From: Paramoeba atlantica
Taxonomy: Eukaryota; Discosea
Assembly: GCA_977017575.1 (NCBI GenBank)
Contig: CDRNVI010000082.1
Location: 1 to 55,264 of the forward strand
Reading direction: 5' to 3'
Length of the DNA stretch: 55,264 bases
Position numbers and translations under genes: made by a program. Below are positions 35,399 to 44,523 of this stretch, one piece after another (within the stretch, counting starts at the first letter, position 1; every line of letters begins with the position of its first letter). Below the pieces are notes generated by a model. The model saw only the letters and a list, made by a program, of their open reading frames with translations, did no database searches and was not told the origin of the DNA.

Positions 35399-36790
35399 CA
35401 AAGAATTTGATTTCATTTCATCTACTTTTTTTAAATTAAACCATGTTCCAGGATAGTATACCCATGCCCACTTAGTACACCTAATAGGTACAGTAAACGT
35501 CACTATTCTGAGAGTCGCTAAAAATGAGAATTGGGCTGTCAACGTACAACTGGCTAAAATGAGAATGTACCTTGAAAAATGAGAATGGAGCTTCGGTCAT
35601 GTGTCAAAGTTCAATTCAATTTTACACTCAAAAATGAGAATTGAAAAAAAGCGCCTTCGTGCTCCATACCTTTTGGTTCATTGAACCAAATCTATTTTGG
35701 GCTGGTTCAATGGTTAACTGAACCAAATACTGAACCAATTGAACCACTTTTGCAGGGTGGATACGATGGCATATCATACAGCTATTCTGAACTAGAAGAT
35801 TGCAATAACGGGGACAGAATGAGTGAATTATTCATAAGTTATTCGTTTTATCGCTTTGAGACCAACGCAGGACATATTGTCACTCACACGAAGGGCAGTT
35901 GGTCGGCCTGTAACATGACTATGAAAATAAGCATAAGAATAGTTTATACTTGTTTTAGACATATAATTTATAAGAAAGATTAATAATGGCATGATTATAA
36001 TAATTCCAACGACGTATACTTATCGAGTATGGTATATACGTATCGATTATGGTAAGCGCAGCTATGCTCTTGCGCATCTATGAAATATACTTTAAATTGC
36101 GATGCAATATACAAAGATACTTTTCTTTGTGTATACCAATCATGTTCCTTAATGTGTAGTGGAAAAGAGCGCACCCTTTGAAATACGTATTACATAAAAT
36201 ATAATTTACTTAGAATATAGTTATACTATAGAAATGCTTCAGAACGTCACGTGCAAGTAAGCCTATGTCATTCTCTAAATCCTCCGATGTTCTGGGGGCA
36301 CCTTTGCCCATGGCTTCGATGGGAATATTCGCGGAAGACGGTGGCGCCATTCCTCCATTTTTCCAATGACGAACGAAAGCGACGGAGAGCGGAATATTTG
36401 TTGATGCTATTATGGAAGGCACGATATGATGCCAATATTCATGGACTGATACTTTCTTTGAACTTGTTTTGTTATCGGCTATTAATCCCAAGCATGACCG
36501 ATTTATGTGCATATTATACTGGGATTCACAATGCGAATGAAAAATACAGTTGTATAGTGTATAATTGTATAGTGTATAGTTGTATAGTGTATAGTTGTAT
36601 AGTGTAATTTTTTTACAGGAGACTTTCGACAAAAATTGGGTTCTAAAATTACCTCCCGCCCAATATTTTGACTCAAAAACAAATTGAAAAATCTTAAAAC
36701 TGTTTCAATAAACTAACTTTGCGCCAAAGTCCTGACCCTAGATGATGCGTTTCCATCACTTATTTCACCTGACGACATTTTCTAAGAGCG
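35399..36790. other. Gene-free A/T-rich region with short repeats
   Basis: Holds the copy of the 21617 repeat (35500-35550) with four AAAATGAGAAT motifs, a 19-base palindrome TTTGGTTCATTGAACCAAA (35672-35690) followed by several more GGTTCA/TGAACC half-sites, and a 16-bp tandem TATAGTTGTATAGTG (36550-36607). Short ORFs on both strands (36210-36632) have no recognisable domain. No gene called. Confidence 0.5.
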
Positions 36791-37390
36791 AAATGTTTGT
36801 TGCAATATGGCTGGAACGGCACTAAGATCTTGACTCCCTTCACAATCGCACGGCCTAATCGTCCAGCCTTTCGTGTGGGCAAAGTCAGGTTGTGGAATCT
36901 TTCCATTCCCACATGCTGCAAAGTCTTCGAGAGGCGGGATTGGATATCGAAGTACGCATGCTTCGGAAGGCAATGGAAATTTCGCTTTTTCCCAGGAGCC
37001 CCGTCTTACTAGAGAACGGTAGGTTTCTGAGTCCCTTATTTGGTGACCCACAAGGCGCGCTCGATCAATGCGATGGATTGTATTGTTATGTAGCGCATTA
37101 TGGTACAGAGATTCAAGAGGATAACAGATCCCGTCCTCATCAACTACTGCGGGGTCGCACGTTTCTCATCTTCGCTGCCGATATCACCATGGATGACGTA
37201 CATCACCATGGACGACAGTCACTGGGTTGTTGTGTCGCCACAATTTAGAGAAATGGATTTGAATGATTGAGGCGCTCGGCACTGACAAGTGTCAAGCCAA
37301 CGCCAAGTAAACCTCGATCTTGGCTGTCACGAAACGTCACGCGCCGTCACGAAGCATCACGAAACGTCACGCGCTGACTGCACAGACTCC
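36791..37390. other. Unassigned region, possible gene remnant
   Basis: A + strand ORF (36892-37248, 118 residues, containing LLENGRFLSPLFGDPQGALD) has protein-like composition but no family I recognise; it could be a remnant of a host gene or element. At 37325-37380 CGTCACGCG-type motifs repeat (GAAACGTCACGCGCCGTCAC). Confidence 0.25.
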
Positions 37391-37462
37391 TTAGAAGTCA
37401 CTCATTCTGCGCGCTTCGCGTTGAAAACTACCTCCGCGTTTAACGAAGAGCCTAAAAAAGAA
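37391..37462. repeat. Half HCE cap (loop and right arm)
   Basis: TTAGAAGTCACTCATTCTGC, GCGTTGAAAACTACC and AACGAAGAGCCTAAAAAAG: the loop and one arm of the cap; the other arm is absent. Confidence 0.75.
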
Positions 37463-37740
37463 ATCATTGAGGGAGATACTACTCCCTCGCTACCGTAGGT
37501 TACACCCCCGCTAAAAAGTATTATTCACAAAAATGGCCGACACAAAAAGTATTGTATTTATTAGTATCGATCATTTTTTTGTGTTTTGACCAGAAACGCA
37601 GGAAATTAGGGCACGCAGGGAAGCCATTGAAAGATCAGACGCTCGTCGTAAAGAAACGCTTGGAATGCCGCGGAAAGCTAAGGCAAGATTTGAGCAGGCT
37701 CGGAATGGTTCCTCTCTCGCACTATTTTAGCGTTGAGTAA

Positions 37741-38058
37741 TTGCGGTGGTTGTATAACTACCTCTCTACCTTCGATTATTGAAAATAAAAGTGAACAAAA
37801 ACAGTGAAAATATGAGAAACACAGTAATATAATAGAAGAAAAGAATTGCGGTGATCGTATAACTACCGCTCTACCCTCGATTATTGAAAATAAAAGTGAA
37901 CAAAAACAGTGAAAATATGAGAAACACAGTAATATAATAGAAGAAAAGAATTGCGGTGATCGTATAACTACCGCTCTATCCTCGATTATTGAAAAAAAAG
38001 TGAACAAAAACAGTGAAAATATAAAGACGAACACAGTAATATAATAAAGGAAAAAAAT
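37741..38058 (-). repeat. Tandem array of the HCE tail unit, three copies of 105 bp
   Basis: Copies begin at 37741, 37846 and 37951 with TTGCGGTGATCGTATAACTA, and each continues through CGATTATTGAAAATAAAAG to ACACAGTAATATAATAGAAG. This is the same tail found singly at the outer end of HCE-A (28469-28575), here multiplied without element bodies. Confidence 0.85.
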
Positions 38059-38079
38059 ATACTGGTGAAACATTAATTT

Positions 38080-38187
38080 CTTTTTTAGGCTCTTCGTTAA
38101 ACGCGGTGGTTGTTTTCAACTTAGAAGTCACTCAAGTTGCGCTCTTCGCGTTGAAAACTACCACCGCGTTTAACGAAGAGCCTAAAC
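38080..38187 (+). repeat. HCE cap fused directly to tail unit
   Basis: Complete palindrome, followed at 38193-38312 by a tail unit with no body or G-rich core between: an internally deleted element. Confidence 0.8.
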
Positions 38188-38351
38188 GAAGAGCCCCCTT
38201 TTATAAATTTTTCTTCTATTATATTACTGTGTTCCTCTTCATATATTCACTGTTTTTGTTCACTTTTTTTTCAATAATCGAGGATAGAGCGGTAGTTATA
38301 CTACCACCGCAATTAAGAATCACTGTTTTTATTCACTTTTTTTTCAAATTC

Positions 38352-39030
38352 TTTTTTAGGTTCCTCGTTAAACGCAGTAGTCGTTTTCAACTTAGAAGTC
38401 ACTCATGCTGTGCGCTTCGCGTTGAAAACTACCACCGCGTTTAACGAAGTGCCTAAAAAAGAAAAATCGCGAAAAGATCATGAATAATCTATTTTTTGGG
38501 GTAAAAAAGCTCGATTTTTCAGCGATTATTGCGAAATTTTAACCCGAATTTGGGCCTTTTTTGATGCCTTACCAGTATGGGTAGGAGGCGAATCTGTCGA
38601 AAAAAACATCGTAGACTGGTAACTGGGGCCCCAAACTCCTAAAACACATTTTAGAGTCGATTTTGGAAAAATATTATTTTTACTTTTTTTTGGGTCAAAA
38701 AACTTTTTTGGGTCGCCCCAAAAATTTCGGAAATTTTGACCTTGTCGGACCCCTCCTGCGCGTACCAGGGGGGGGAAGTTATCGCCGCGGCATACTCTAC
38801 CACTTCCCTGCGCTCGATTTCGAAAAGCAAAAAAATTTCGCGACGTATGCCCCCCCCCACATGGACCCCCCATTTTTTGAATTTTTTTTTTCAGTTTTGG
38901 ACCACCGGGGCCCCCTTTTATAAATTTTTCTTCTATTATAAATATTACTATGTTTCTCTTTATATTTTCACTGTTTTTGTTCACTTTTTTTTCAATAATC
39001 GAGTGTAGAGCGGTAGTTTTACAAACACCG
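38352..39030 (+). repeat. HCE-A, second long copy
   Basis: Cap 38352-38463 (more diverged, GGTTCCTCG), A body 38464-38720, core with CCTTGTCGGACCCCTCCTGC and TACTCTACCACTTCC, G/C-run segment about 38848-38872, TTTGGACCACCGGGGCCCCC, and the tail unit to 39030. Opposite orientation to the copy at 28469. Confidence 0.8.
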
Positions 39031-39405
39031 CAATAACATTACTGTGCCCCCCCCCCACTTATAGTCCCGTGGGGTACCCAACCACTTACAGGGGTGAAAA
39101 CTTCAATCTGGGGGGGTCTAAAATTTGCAAAAACTTTTCCGTTTCGGAAATTTATAGCGCATTCGAGAGCTCTCGCAGAGTTGTATGTCTTTGCACTGGT
39201 AGCTTTTAACATATCAAATTAGAATTACAAATACCGAATAGGCAAAAAAAGCGAATTGTCACTTAAACATAGTTGGTAGTCTACGTAGAATTCTACGCGT
39301 TCTACGTAGAAATTCTACGCAGAGACTTGGAATTTTCTTAACTAGATAGCAGTCATTAGTTTTTGATCGAGTGATTAGGATTTAGTCTCAAATTATCTTT
39401 CTAAA
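39031..39405. other. Unassigned, with palindrome cluster
   Basis: At 39279-39321 the motif TCTACGTAGA and GAATTCTACG recur, forming overlapping palindromes. The rest is A/T-rich. No gene. Confidence 0.4.
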
Positions 39406-39595
39406 TCCAGGCTCAAGTGGACGAGGGAGATACTAAAGGCACCTTTGGAAAACCACCTCGAAACTGGAACGGTATCACCCGTTAAAGACTCTTTTGCCAC
39501 ATCAGAATGCTCTACAAACCGGGAGATACCGTTCCAGTTTCGAGGTGGTTTTCCAAAGGTGACTTTGGTATCCCCCTCATCCACTTTAGCCTGGA
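39406..39595. mobile_element. Foldback MITE with 71-bp arms
   Basis: The left arm 39406-39476 (TCCAGGCTCAAGTGGACGAG ... CTGGAACGGTATC) and right arm 39525-39595 are reverse complements with a few mismatches, around a 48-base loop. Such a long-stem structure is typical of foldback-type non-autonomous elements. A single copy in this window. Confidence 0.75.
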
Positions 39596-40151
39596 TTAGA
39601 TAGCCATCGGAACATGCTCCCTAAGACCCCTTACAGCTTCCCACGCGAGGAAGTCGTCGTCGCCGCGGCAAAAAGACAGAAGGGTCCGCCTTCTTCCTTT
39701 TTGCCTTGCGCCTCCTCCTTCCTCTACGGCCTTGCGTGTCACACACTTCCAGGTAAATTTTGAACTTTGTAGGTGTATTACCAGAACAGGGTGGAGAAAT
39801 ATCGAATGAAACCAAAGCGTATACACGTATATCAGGCCCCAAACTCTCAAAAAAAGGTCTAGGAGTTGATTTGGGAAAAATATTTTTTTTCACTTTCACC
39901 CACAAATTTTTAGTTTTTTTTTAAAACATTTCAAAAATTGCTATGATCACCCAGGTGGGGAGGTGGGGGGGGCAGGGGGTACCCATCGGAATTGTTGAAA
40001 AACTAGTAATCTTGTCACTCAATTCGATTCATACGTCTTTGTAAATATTTTTTTCGAAAACTCACCTGAAACGATATCGGGCACGAAATCGGGCCACAAA
40101 TCGGGCACGACCAATTAACCTACGGTAGCGAGGGAGTAGTATCTCCATCAA

Positions 40152-41350
40152 TTTAGGCTCTTCGTTAAACGCGGTGGTTGTTTTCAACTTAGAAGTCACT
40201 TATGCTGCGCTCTTCGCGTTGAAACCTACCACCGCGTTTAACGAAGAGCCTAAAAAAGAAAATTTGGCCTGGAAAACGGAAAGATTATGGCCAAAAATAG
40301 CCGAATTTCGGGTAAAAATGGGGTGATTTTCGCGTACTTTTGCTCTCAGAGCACTAAATCCGACATTTGCGCGTGGGAAATCACTCGTAGGCATGAATGA
40401 AAGCCTACCGAACGTATTGGGTAGAGAATACGACTCCAACCATACCATTCTTTCGACCCAAAAATGCCCCTTTAGGTCCGAAAAATACTTTTTCACCTTT
40501 TTCGGTCAAAAATGGGTCATTTTGAGGGGCGCACCACGGTTCGAAGAAGTGATACCTTGCGAAAACAACTGCGGAGAAAGCTAGTGTAGGTCCCAAACTA
40601 AAAAAATACAATAGGGGAAACGTTTTTGGAAAAATATTTTTTTTGCCATTTTTTTCGCCAAGTTGAAATTTTTTTCAAATTTTTTTTTCCGAAAAAAATC
40701 CGAACGTGGCGGACCCGTCCTGCGGATACGCGGGGGGGTCACCCCCGGGTAGGGGGGTGGAAAATGCGCGCCAAGACCCCGGCTACCCTTTCTGCGGTTT
40801 TTTTTCGAAAACTAATTTTTTCGAAAAAATTAGCTCGGCCATGACCCTCCCCCCTGGACGACCCCCCCTGGACCCCCCCATGGACCCCCCCCTGGACGCC
40901 CCCCCTGGACCCCCCCCATGGACCCCCCCCCCATGGACCCCCCATTTTTTCAATTTTTATTTCAGTTTTGGACCACCGGAGCCCCCTTTTATATTTTTTT
41001 CTTCTATTATATTACTGTGCTCCTCTTTATGTTTTCACTGTTTTTGTTCACTGTTTTTTTTCGAAACAACTAATTTTTTCGAAAAAATTAGCTCGGCCAT
41101 GACCCTCCCCCCTGGACGACCCCCCCTGGACCCCCCCCCTGGACCCCCCATTTTTTTCAAATTTTTTTTTCAGTTTTGGTCCACCGGAGCCCCCTTTTAT
41201 ATTTTTTTCTTCTATTATATTACTGTGTTCCCCTTTATATTTTCACTGTTTTTGTTCACTTTTTTTTCAATAATCGAGTGTAGAGCGGTAGTTTTACAAC
41301 CACCGCAATAATCGAGGGTAGAGCGGTAGTTTTACAACCACCGCAATAAT
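40152..41350 (+). repeat. HCE-B, long copy with C-run tandem and tail units
   Basis: Cap 40152-40261; B body 40262-40690 (AAGATTATGGCCAAAAATAG; GGTAGAGAATACGACTCCAA); core GGACCCGTCCTGCGGATACG with GGGGTCACCCCC (40709-40760); then AATTAGCTCGGCCATGACCC followed by a short-period run of CCCCCCCTGGA units (40850-40945, repeated at 41100-41150); and two tail units ending in two tandem copies of GCGGTAGTTTTACAACCACC (41285-41345). The body is nearly identical to 1-379 reversed. Confidence 0.8.
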
Positions 41351-42042
41351 TTTCTTTTTTAGGATCTTCGTTAAACGCGGTTTTTGTTTTCAACTTAGAA
41401 GTCACTCATGCTGCGCGCTTCGCGTTGAAAACTACCACCGCGTTTTACGAAGAGCCTAAAAAAAAATTGATCAGGGACGCGGAAGAAAACGGAAGGATTT
41501 AAGCCAAAAATAGCCGATTTTTAGGTAAAAATGGGGTGATTTTTGTATATAGAGCACTAAAGATGACATTTGCGTGTGGGAAATGACTCGTAGGCATGCA
41601 TTCGAGGCTACAGAACGTATTGGGTAGAGAATGCGACTCCAACCACACGATTCGTACGACCCAAAAAGACCTCTTGGGGTCCAAAAATTACTTTTTCGCA
41701 TTTTTTGATCAAAAATGGGACATTTTAGGAGGCGTACCACGGCTTCAAGAAGCGACACCTCGCAAAACCAATGACGTAAAAAGCTAGAATAGGTCCCAAA
41801 CTATAAAAATACAATAGGCGAAACAACTTTGGAAAAATATTCTTTTTACCAATTTTTTCGTCAAGTTGAAAATTTTTTCAATTGTTTTTTTCCGAAAAAA
41901 TCGGAACTTGGACCCGTCTTGCGGATACGAGGGGGGGTCACCCCCGGGTAAGGTATGCCCCCCCCCATGGACCCCCCATTCTTTTCAATTTTTGTTTTCA
42001 ATTTTGGACCACCGGATCCCCCTTTTATATTTTTTTCCTTTA
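41351..42042 (+). repeat. HCE-B, diverged copy
   Basis: Cap 41351-41464, body with GGGTAGAGAATGCGACTCCA, core ACCCGTCTTGCGGATACGAG (41912-41931), C-run 41955-41980, then TTTGGACCACCGGATCCCCC. It is cut at 42042 by the next partial copy. About as diverged from the 40152 copy as expected for an older insertion. Confidence 0.78.
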
Positions 42043-42260
42043 CCGCGTTTAACGAAGAGCCTAGAAAAGAAAAATTTGACAGGAGAGTAAAAGAAACCAG
42101 AGGGATAATTCTGGATTTGGTCCAAAAAGAGCCGATAGTTGGGCAAAAATAGGGTTGTTTTTGCATATTTCCGCTCACATGTGTTTTCCTTCGGTTCGCA
42201 CGATTTTGAATGAAGCAGGGTGGAGACCCTTTTTTTGAAAGGCACTTGAATTCACCCCGG
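42043..42260 (+). repeat. Partial, diverged HCE copy (right cap arm plus body start)
   Basis: Begins TACCGCGTTTAACGAAGAGC, the right arm only, then a body that matches B loosely (GCCGATAGTTGGGCAAAAAT). It may represent a third subfamily. Confidence 0.6.
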
Positions 42261-42742
42261 CTTTTGAAGGGGGGGCTTTACCTCGTGGATTTACTTCTTC
42301 GTTTTGATTCATTTGGTTTACGCCAGGGGTGCAGTTAATGCCATGTCGGAACGCTTTTCTGACAGTACGTTGGGTATGCACTAATTGAGTCATCAAAAGC
42401 ATATTTGTTGAATGATCAGGCTAAAAATAGAAGAAGTGATGACTGCGAATGTAGATCTGCTATGTAAATGTAAACATTTTCTTAACAAATTTAGTTTCAA
42501 TTGTATTTATTTGAGTTTAGAAAATGCGAAGTTACAAATACTTACAGAGGGTTTCCGAGACACAAAGTAATACCACAGAAAAACTTTGATGCGATGAATC
42601 GTAAAAAGAAACGGTGCTGTGGACGAATTTAAGCCGAAAATTTCTCGAAAGAAAAGTGTTTTCTTTCCTTCTCCAACCTTCGAATCATGACTTCAAAATT
42701 TTAAACCAACTTTCACTTCCAAACGTCTTCTTACACACTTAT
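42261..42742. other. Intergenic, nothing recognised
   Basis: 482 bases, A/T-rich, between the HCE cluster and the RRM ORF's stop codon. No gene or structure stands out; it would hold the 3' UTR of the RRM ORF. Confidence 0.35.
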
Positions 42743-43411
42743 TCAGAAATTTAAGTATCTGTTTCTCTTCTTTTTCCCTTTGAAGTAAACGCTCGATGCG
42801 CGCTTCGCTTCTTCCGTAGTGCTAAAACACACGTGCGCCAGTCCCTTTTTTGATACGATTGTTATGCAATCGATTTCACCATACGAAGCGTAATGCTTGG
42901 TAAGGTCTTCTTTATTCGTAGAGGAGGGAAGGTGTTCTATTGTGATTGAGCGCTCGTCACGCTCTTCGCGCGCAGAGCGCAAAACGTGTAGAGATTCTAA
43001 GTAATCATCTCTTTTGCACTTTGTATCTCTTTCCTTGTCGGAAATGTCGTTACCATTGGTTGATTGATTCTCCGCCGAGTCCAGGGTAAATTCAAAGAAA
43101 GTTTTCAAAAAAATCAAGCTGAGTCTAGAAACATTCAACTTAAAAAGCAATACATGAACGTAGAAGTCTTGTTTTTGAAGGGCCTGCCCGGAGGGCCCTT
43201 CGAGAGGGTGCAGACCCGCTGCCGCGGTGGGTGCTTTTGAAGCAAACAAGCTTCTGAAATTTCGATAAAAAAAATTGAAAGCAATTTTGACGGAGCGTAA
43301 TTCTGCAGCTACGATGGAGACATTTTTTTTTGTTAGAGGGCGCGTGAGCGTTGGGGTCACTCGCACTTCTTCTGCCGAAGCTGAAGACGCCGGGCTTGTG
43401 ACCGGTATCAA
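42743..43411 (-). CDS. RRM-containing (La-like) ORF, 5' incomplete
   Basis: 222 codons on the - strand, with no ATG anywhere in the open frame, so the start is lost or upstream. The C-terminal ~75 residues form an RNA recognition motif: RSITIEHLPSSTNKEDLTKH (RNP2-like first strand), YGEIDCITIVSKKGLAHVCF (RNP1-like), then STTEEAKRASSVYFKGKKKR. The layout recalls the RRM1 of La proteins, but no La motif can be identified upstream, where the sequence is Phe/Leu-rich and may be non-coding. It ends 14 bases from the likely Helitron terminus at 43425, which could have cut off the gene's front. Host gene, remnant, or Helitron-captured fragment. Confidence 0.5.
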   Translation of the reverse strand: MIPVTSPASSASAEEVRVTPTLTRPLTKKNVSIVAAELRSVKIAFNFFYRNFRSLFASKAPTAAAGLHPLEGPSGQALQKQDFYVHVLLFKLNVSRLSLIFLKTFFEFTLDSAENQSTNGNDISDKERDTKCKRDDYLESLHVLRSAREERDERSITIEHLPSSTNKEDLTKHYASYGEIDCITIVSKKGLAHVCFSTTEEAKRASSVYFKGKKKRNRYLNF

Positions 43412-43433
43412 GCGTGCTTCCCCCCTAGAGAGG

Positions 43434-43447
43434 TCTTCCTAAGAAGA
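43434..43447 (-). other. Helitron 3' terminal hairpin
   Basis: TCTTC-TTAG-GAAGA, read on the - strand, followed five bases later by CTAG at 43425-43428. In Helitrons this hairpin ends rolling-circle transfer. Confidence 0.55.
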
Positions 43448-43465
43448 TCGTTTCAATCTAATTTC

Positions 43466-44495
43466 TTAGAATTGATAAGTCAAATCGGTAAGCCGATTTG
43501 CTTTTTCCATGGCCGGAAATTTAGGCCTCTGGTAACCTGAAGTCAGGTGTGTTCCTGGGCGATCTGTGCCCATGCCAGGGAGCACTCGAATATCATCGAG
43601 GCATTGTGCCCTGGATATTGCTACTGTGAGCTTGGCGAGTTCCGGTCTCTTGGACCACGCCTTATCATTCAAGTCAAGAATAACACCGTTCTTCACGGTG
43701 ATACCTTGTACTTTGTGATACGTATAGGCAAATCCCAATTCCACTTGAAAGTTTCCTTGGGAAGCCTTATCATGGTGCTGCGTCTTTTTGGCGTAAAATT
43801 CTACACCTGACCCCTTCTCAATGCATTGCATAAAAGAAGGGGCTTACACCATCAATAGTGTCGTATGACAAATCGTTTGACACAAGGTCTCTCATTTCAA
43901 TCACTGTCCCATTCGCAATTTTCATGGTATAAGGAGCAATGTTCTCGGTGATTACACCGGGTGCTCCTTTTACAAATATAGAAAATGCTTCAGGGTGTGT
44001 GTCAATGAGTTTACCTTGGACGTTATCGCCTGTCCATGCGAACAATGGGCAATTGTGACGTCTGGCAAAATTTCTTGCCATTGCGACATTAATCTTGTGC
44101 CGTTCAACATTTGTTCCAACAATGACAATTGCATTGCGGAACTTTTCTTAGTCCTCAGAGGTAAGAGGTTTTACCAATTGGATGAACTTCTTCAACCCCT
44201 CATTGGGAGCTTTTCGAAGAAGACGCAAGATATCTGAAAATACAGTATCTTGTCGTGCTCGCATTTGCTGTTTGAGTGCAAACACATACCTGACTTGAAA
44301 AATATTCTCAAAAATGGGATTATTACCAGGAGAGCTATCTTCTATGGTAAGAGACGCTCCTTGTACTGGTCTCAGCTGATAAAAATCTCCAACAAAGAGC
44401 ATGTTGATGCCTCCATAGGGAAGCTGCTCATTTCCTTTGATTTGCTGCAGCCTAGTGTTGATACAGGAAAGGAAACACTTGCTGATCATTGACAC
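43466..44495 (-). pseudogene. Helitron PIF1-type helicase, C-terminal part in three frames
   Basis: 44495-44148 carries the motor motif LPYGGINMLFVGDFYQLRPV (PIF1 motif III region). 44081-43818 continues (NVQGKLIDTHPEAF). 43831-43466 has FAYTYHKVQGITVKNGVILD and KLTVAISRAQCLDDIRVLPG, the PIF1 C-terminal core. Frame changes separate the three. Just before, - strand codons read LIIVDAVSMI where the Walker B of PIF1 is LIIDExSM, so the second acidic residue is Ala here. Confidence 0.8.
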
Positions 44496-44523
44496 TGCGT
44501 CGACTATGATTAATCGACATTTC

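Larger units (their letters stand above)
37463..40151. repeat. 2.7-kb segment bounded by 38-bp inverted repeats
   Basis: GAGGGAGATACTACTCCCTC then GCTACCGTAGGTTA at 37468-37501 recurs inverted at 40118-40151, each copy directly abutting an HCE cap. The unit itself folds (GAGGGAG/CTCCCTC). The enclosed DNA holds 105-bp tandem repeats, HCE-A and a foldback MITE. It could be a large foldback element or two independent insertions. Confidence 0.5.

Noticed and set aside
36210-36632. 140-codon - strand ORF with repeated LYNYT
   Set aside because: The repeat comes from a 16-bp tandem; the rest has no recognisable family, and a + strand frame of equal length overlaps it.
37741-38058. CRISPR array
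   Set aside because: 105-bp units follow each other without unique spacers, in a eukaryotic context; they are tandem copies of a repeat tail.
40393-40611. ORFs of ~65-70 residues in the HCE-B body, also at 29-440
   Set aside because: The same frames recur only because the repeat recurs; they open on both strands and change freely between copies, so they are not protein genes.
28469-42260. LTR retroelement or other virus-like element among the repeats
   Set aside because: No long direct repeats with primer-site features and no gag, protease, integrase or capsid-like sequence were seen; the repeats are non-coding palindromic elements.
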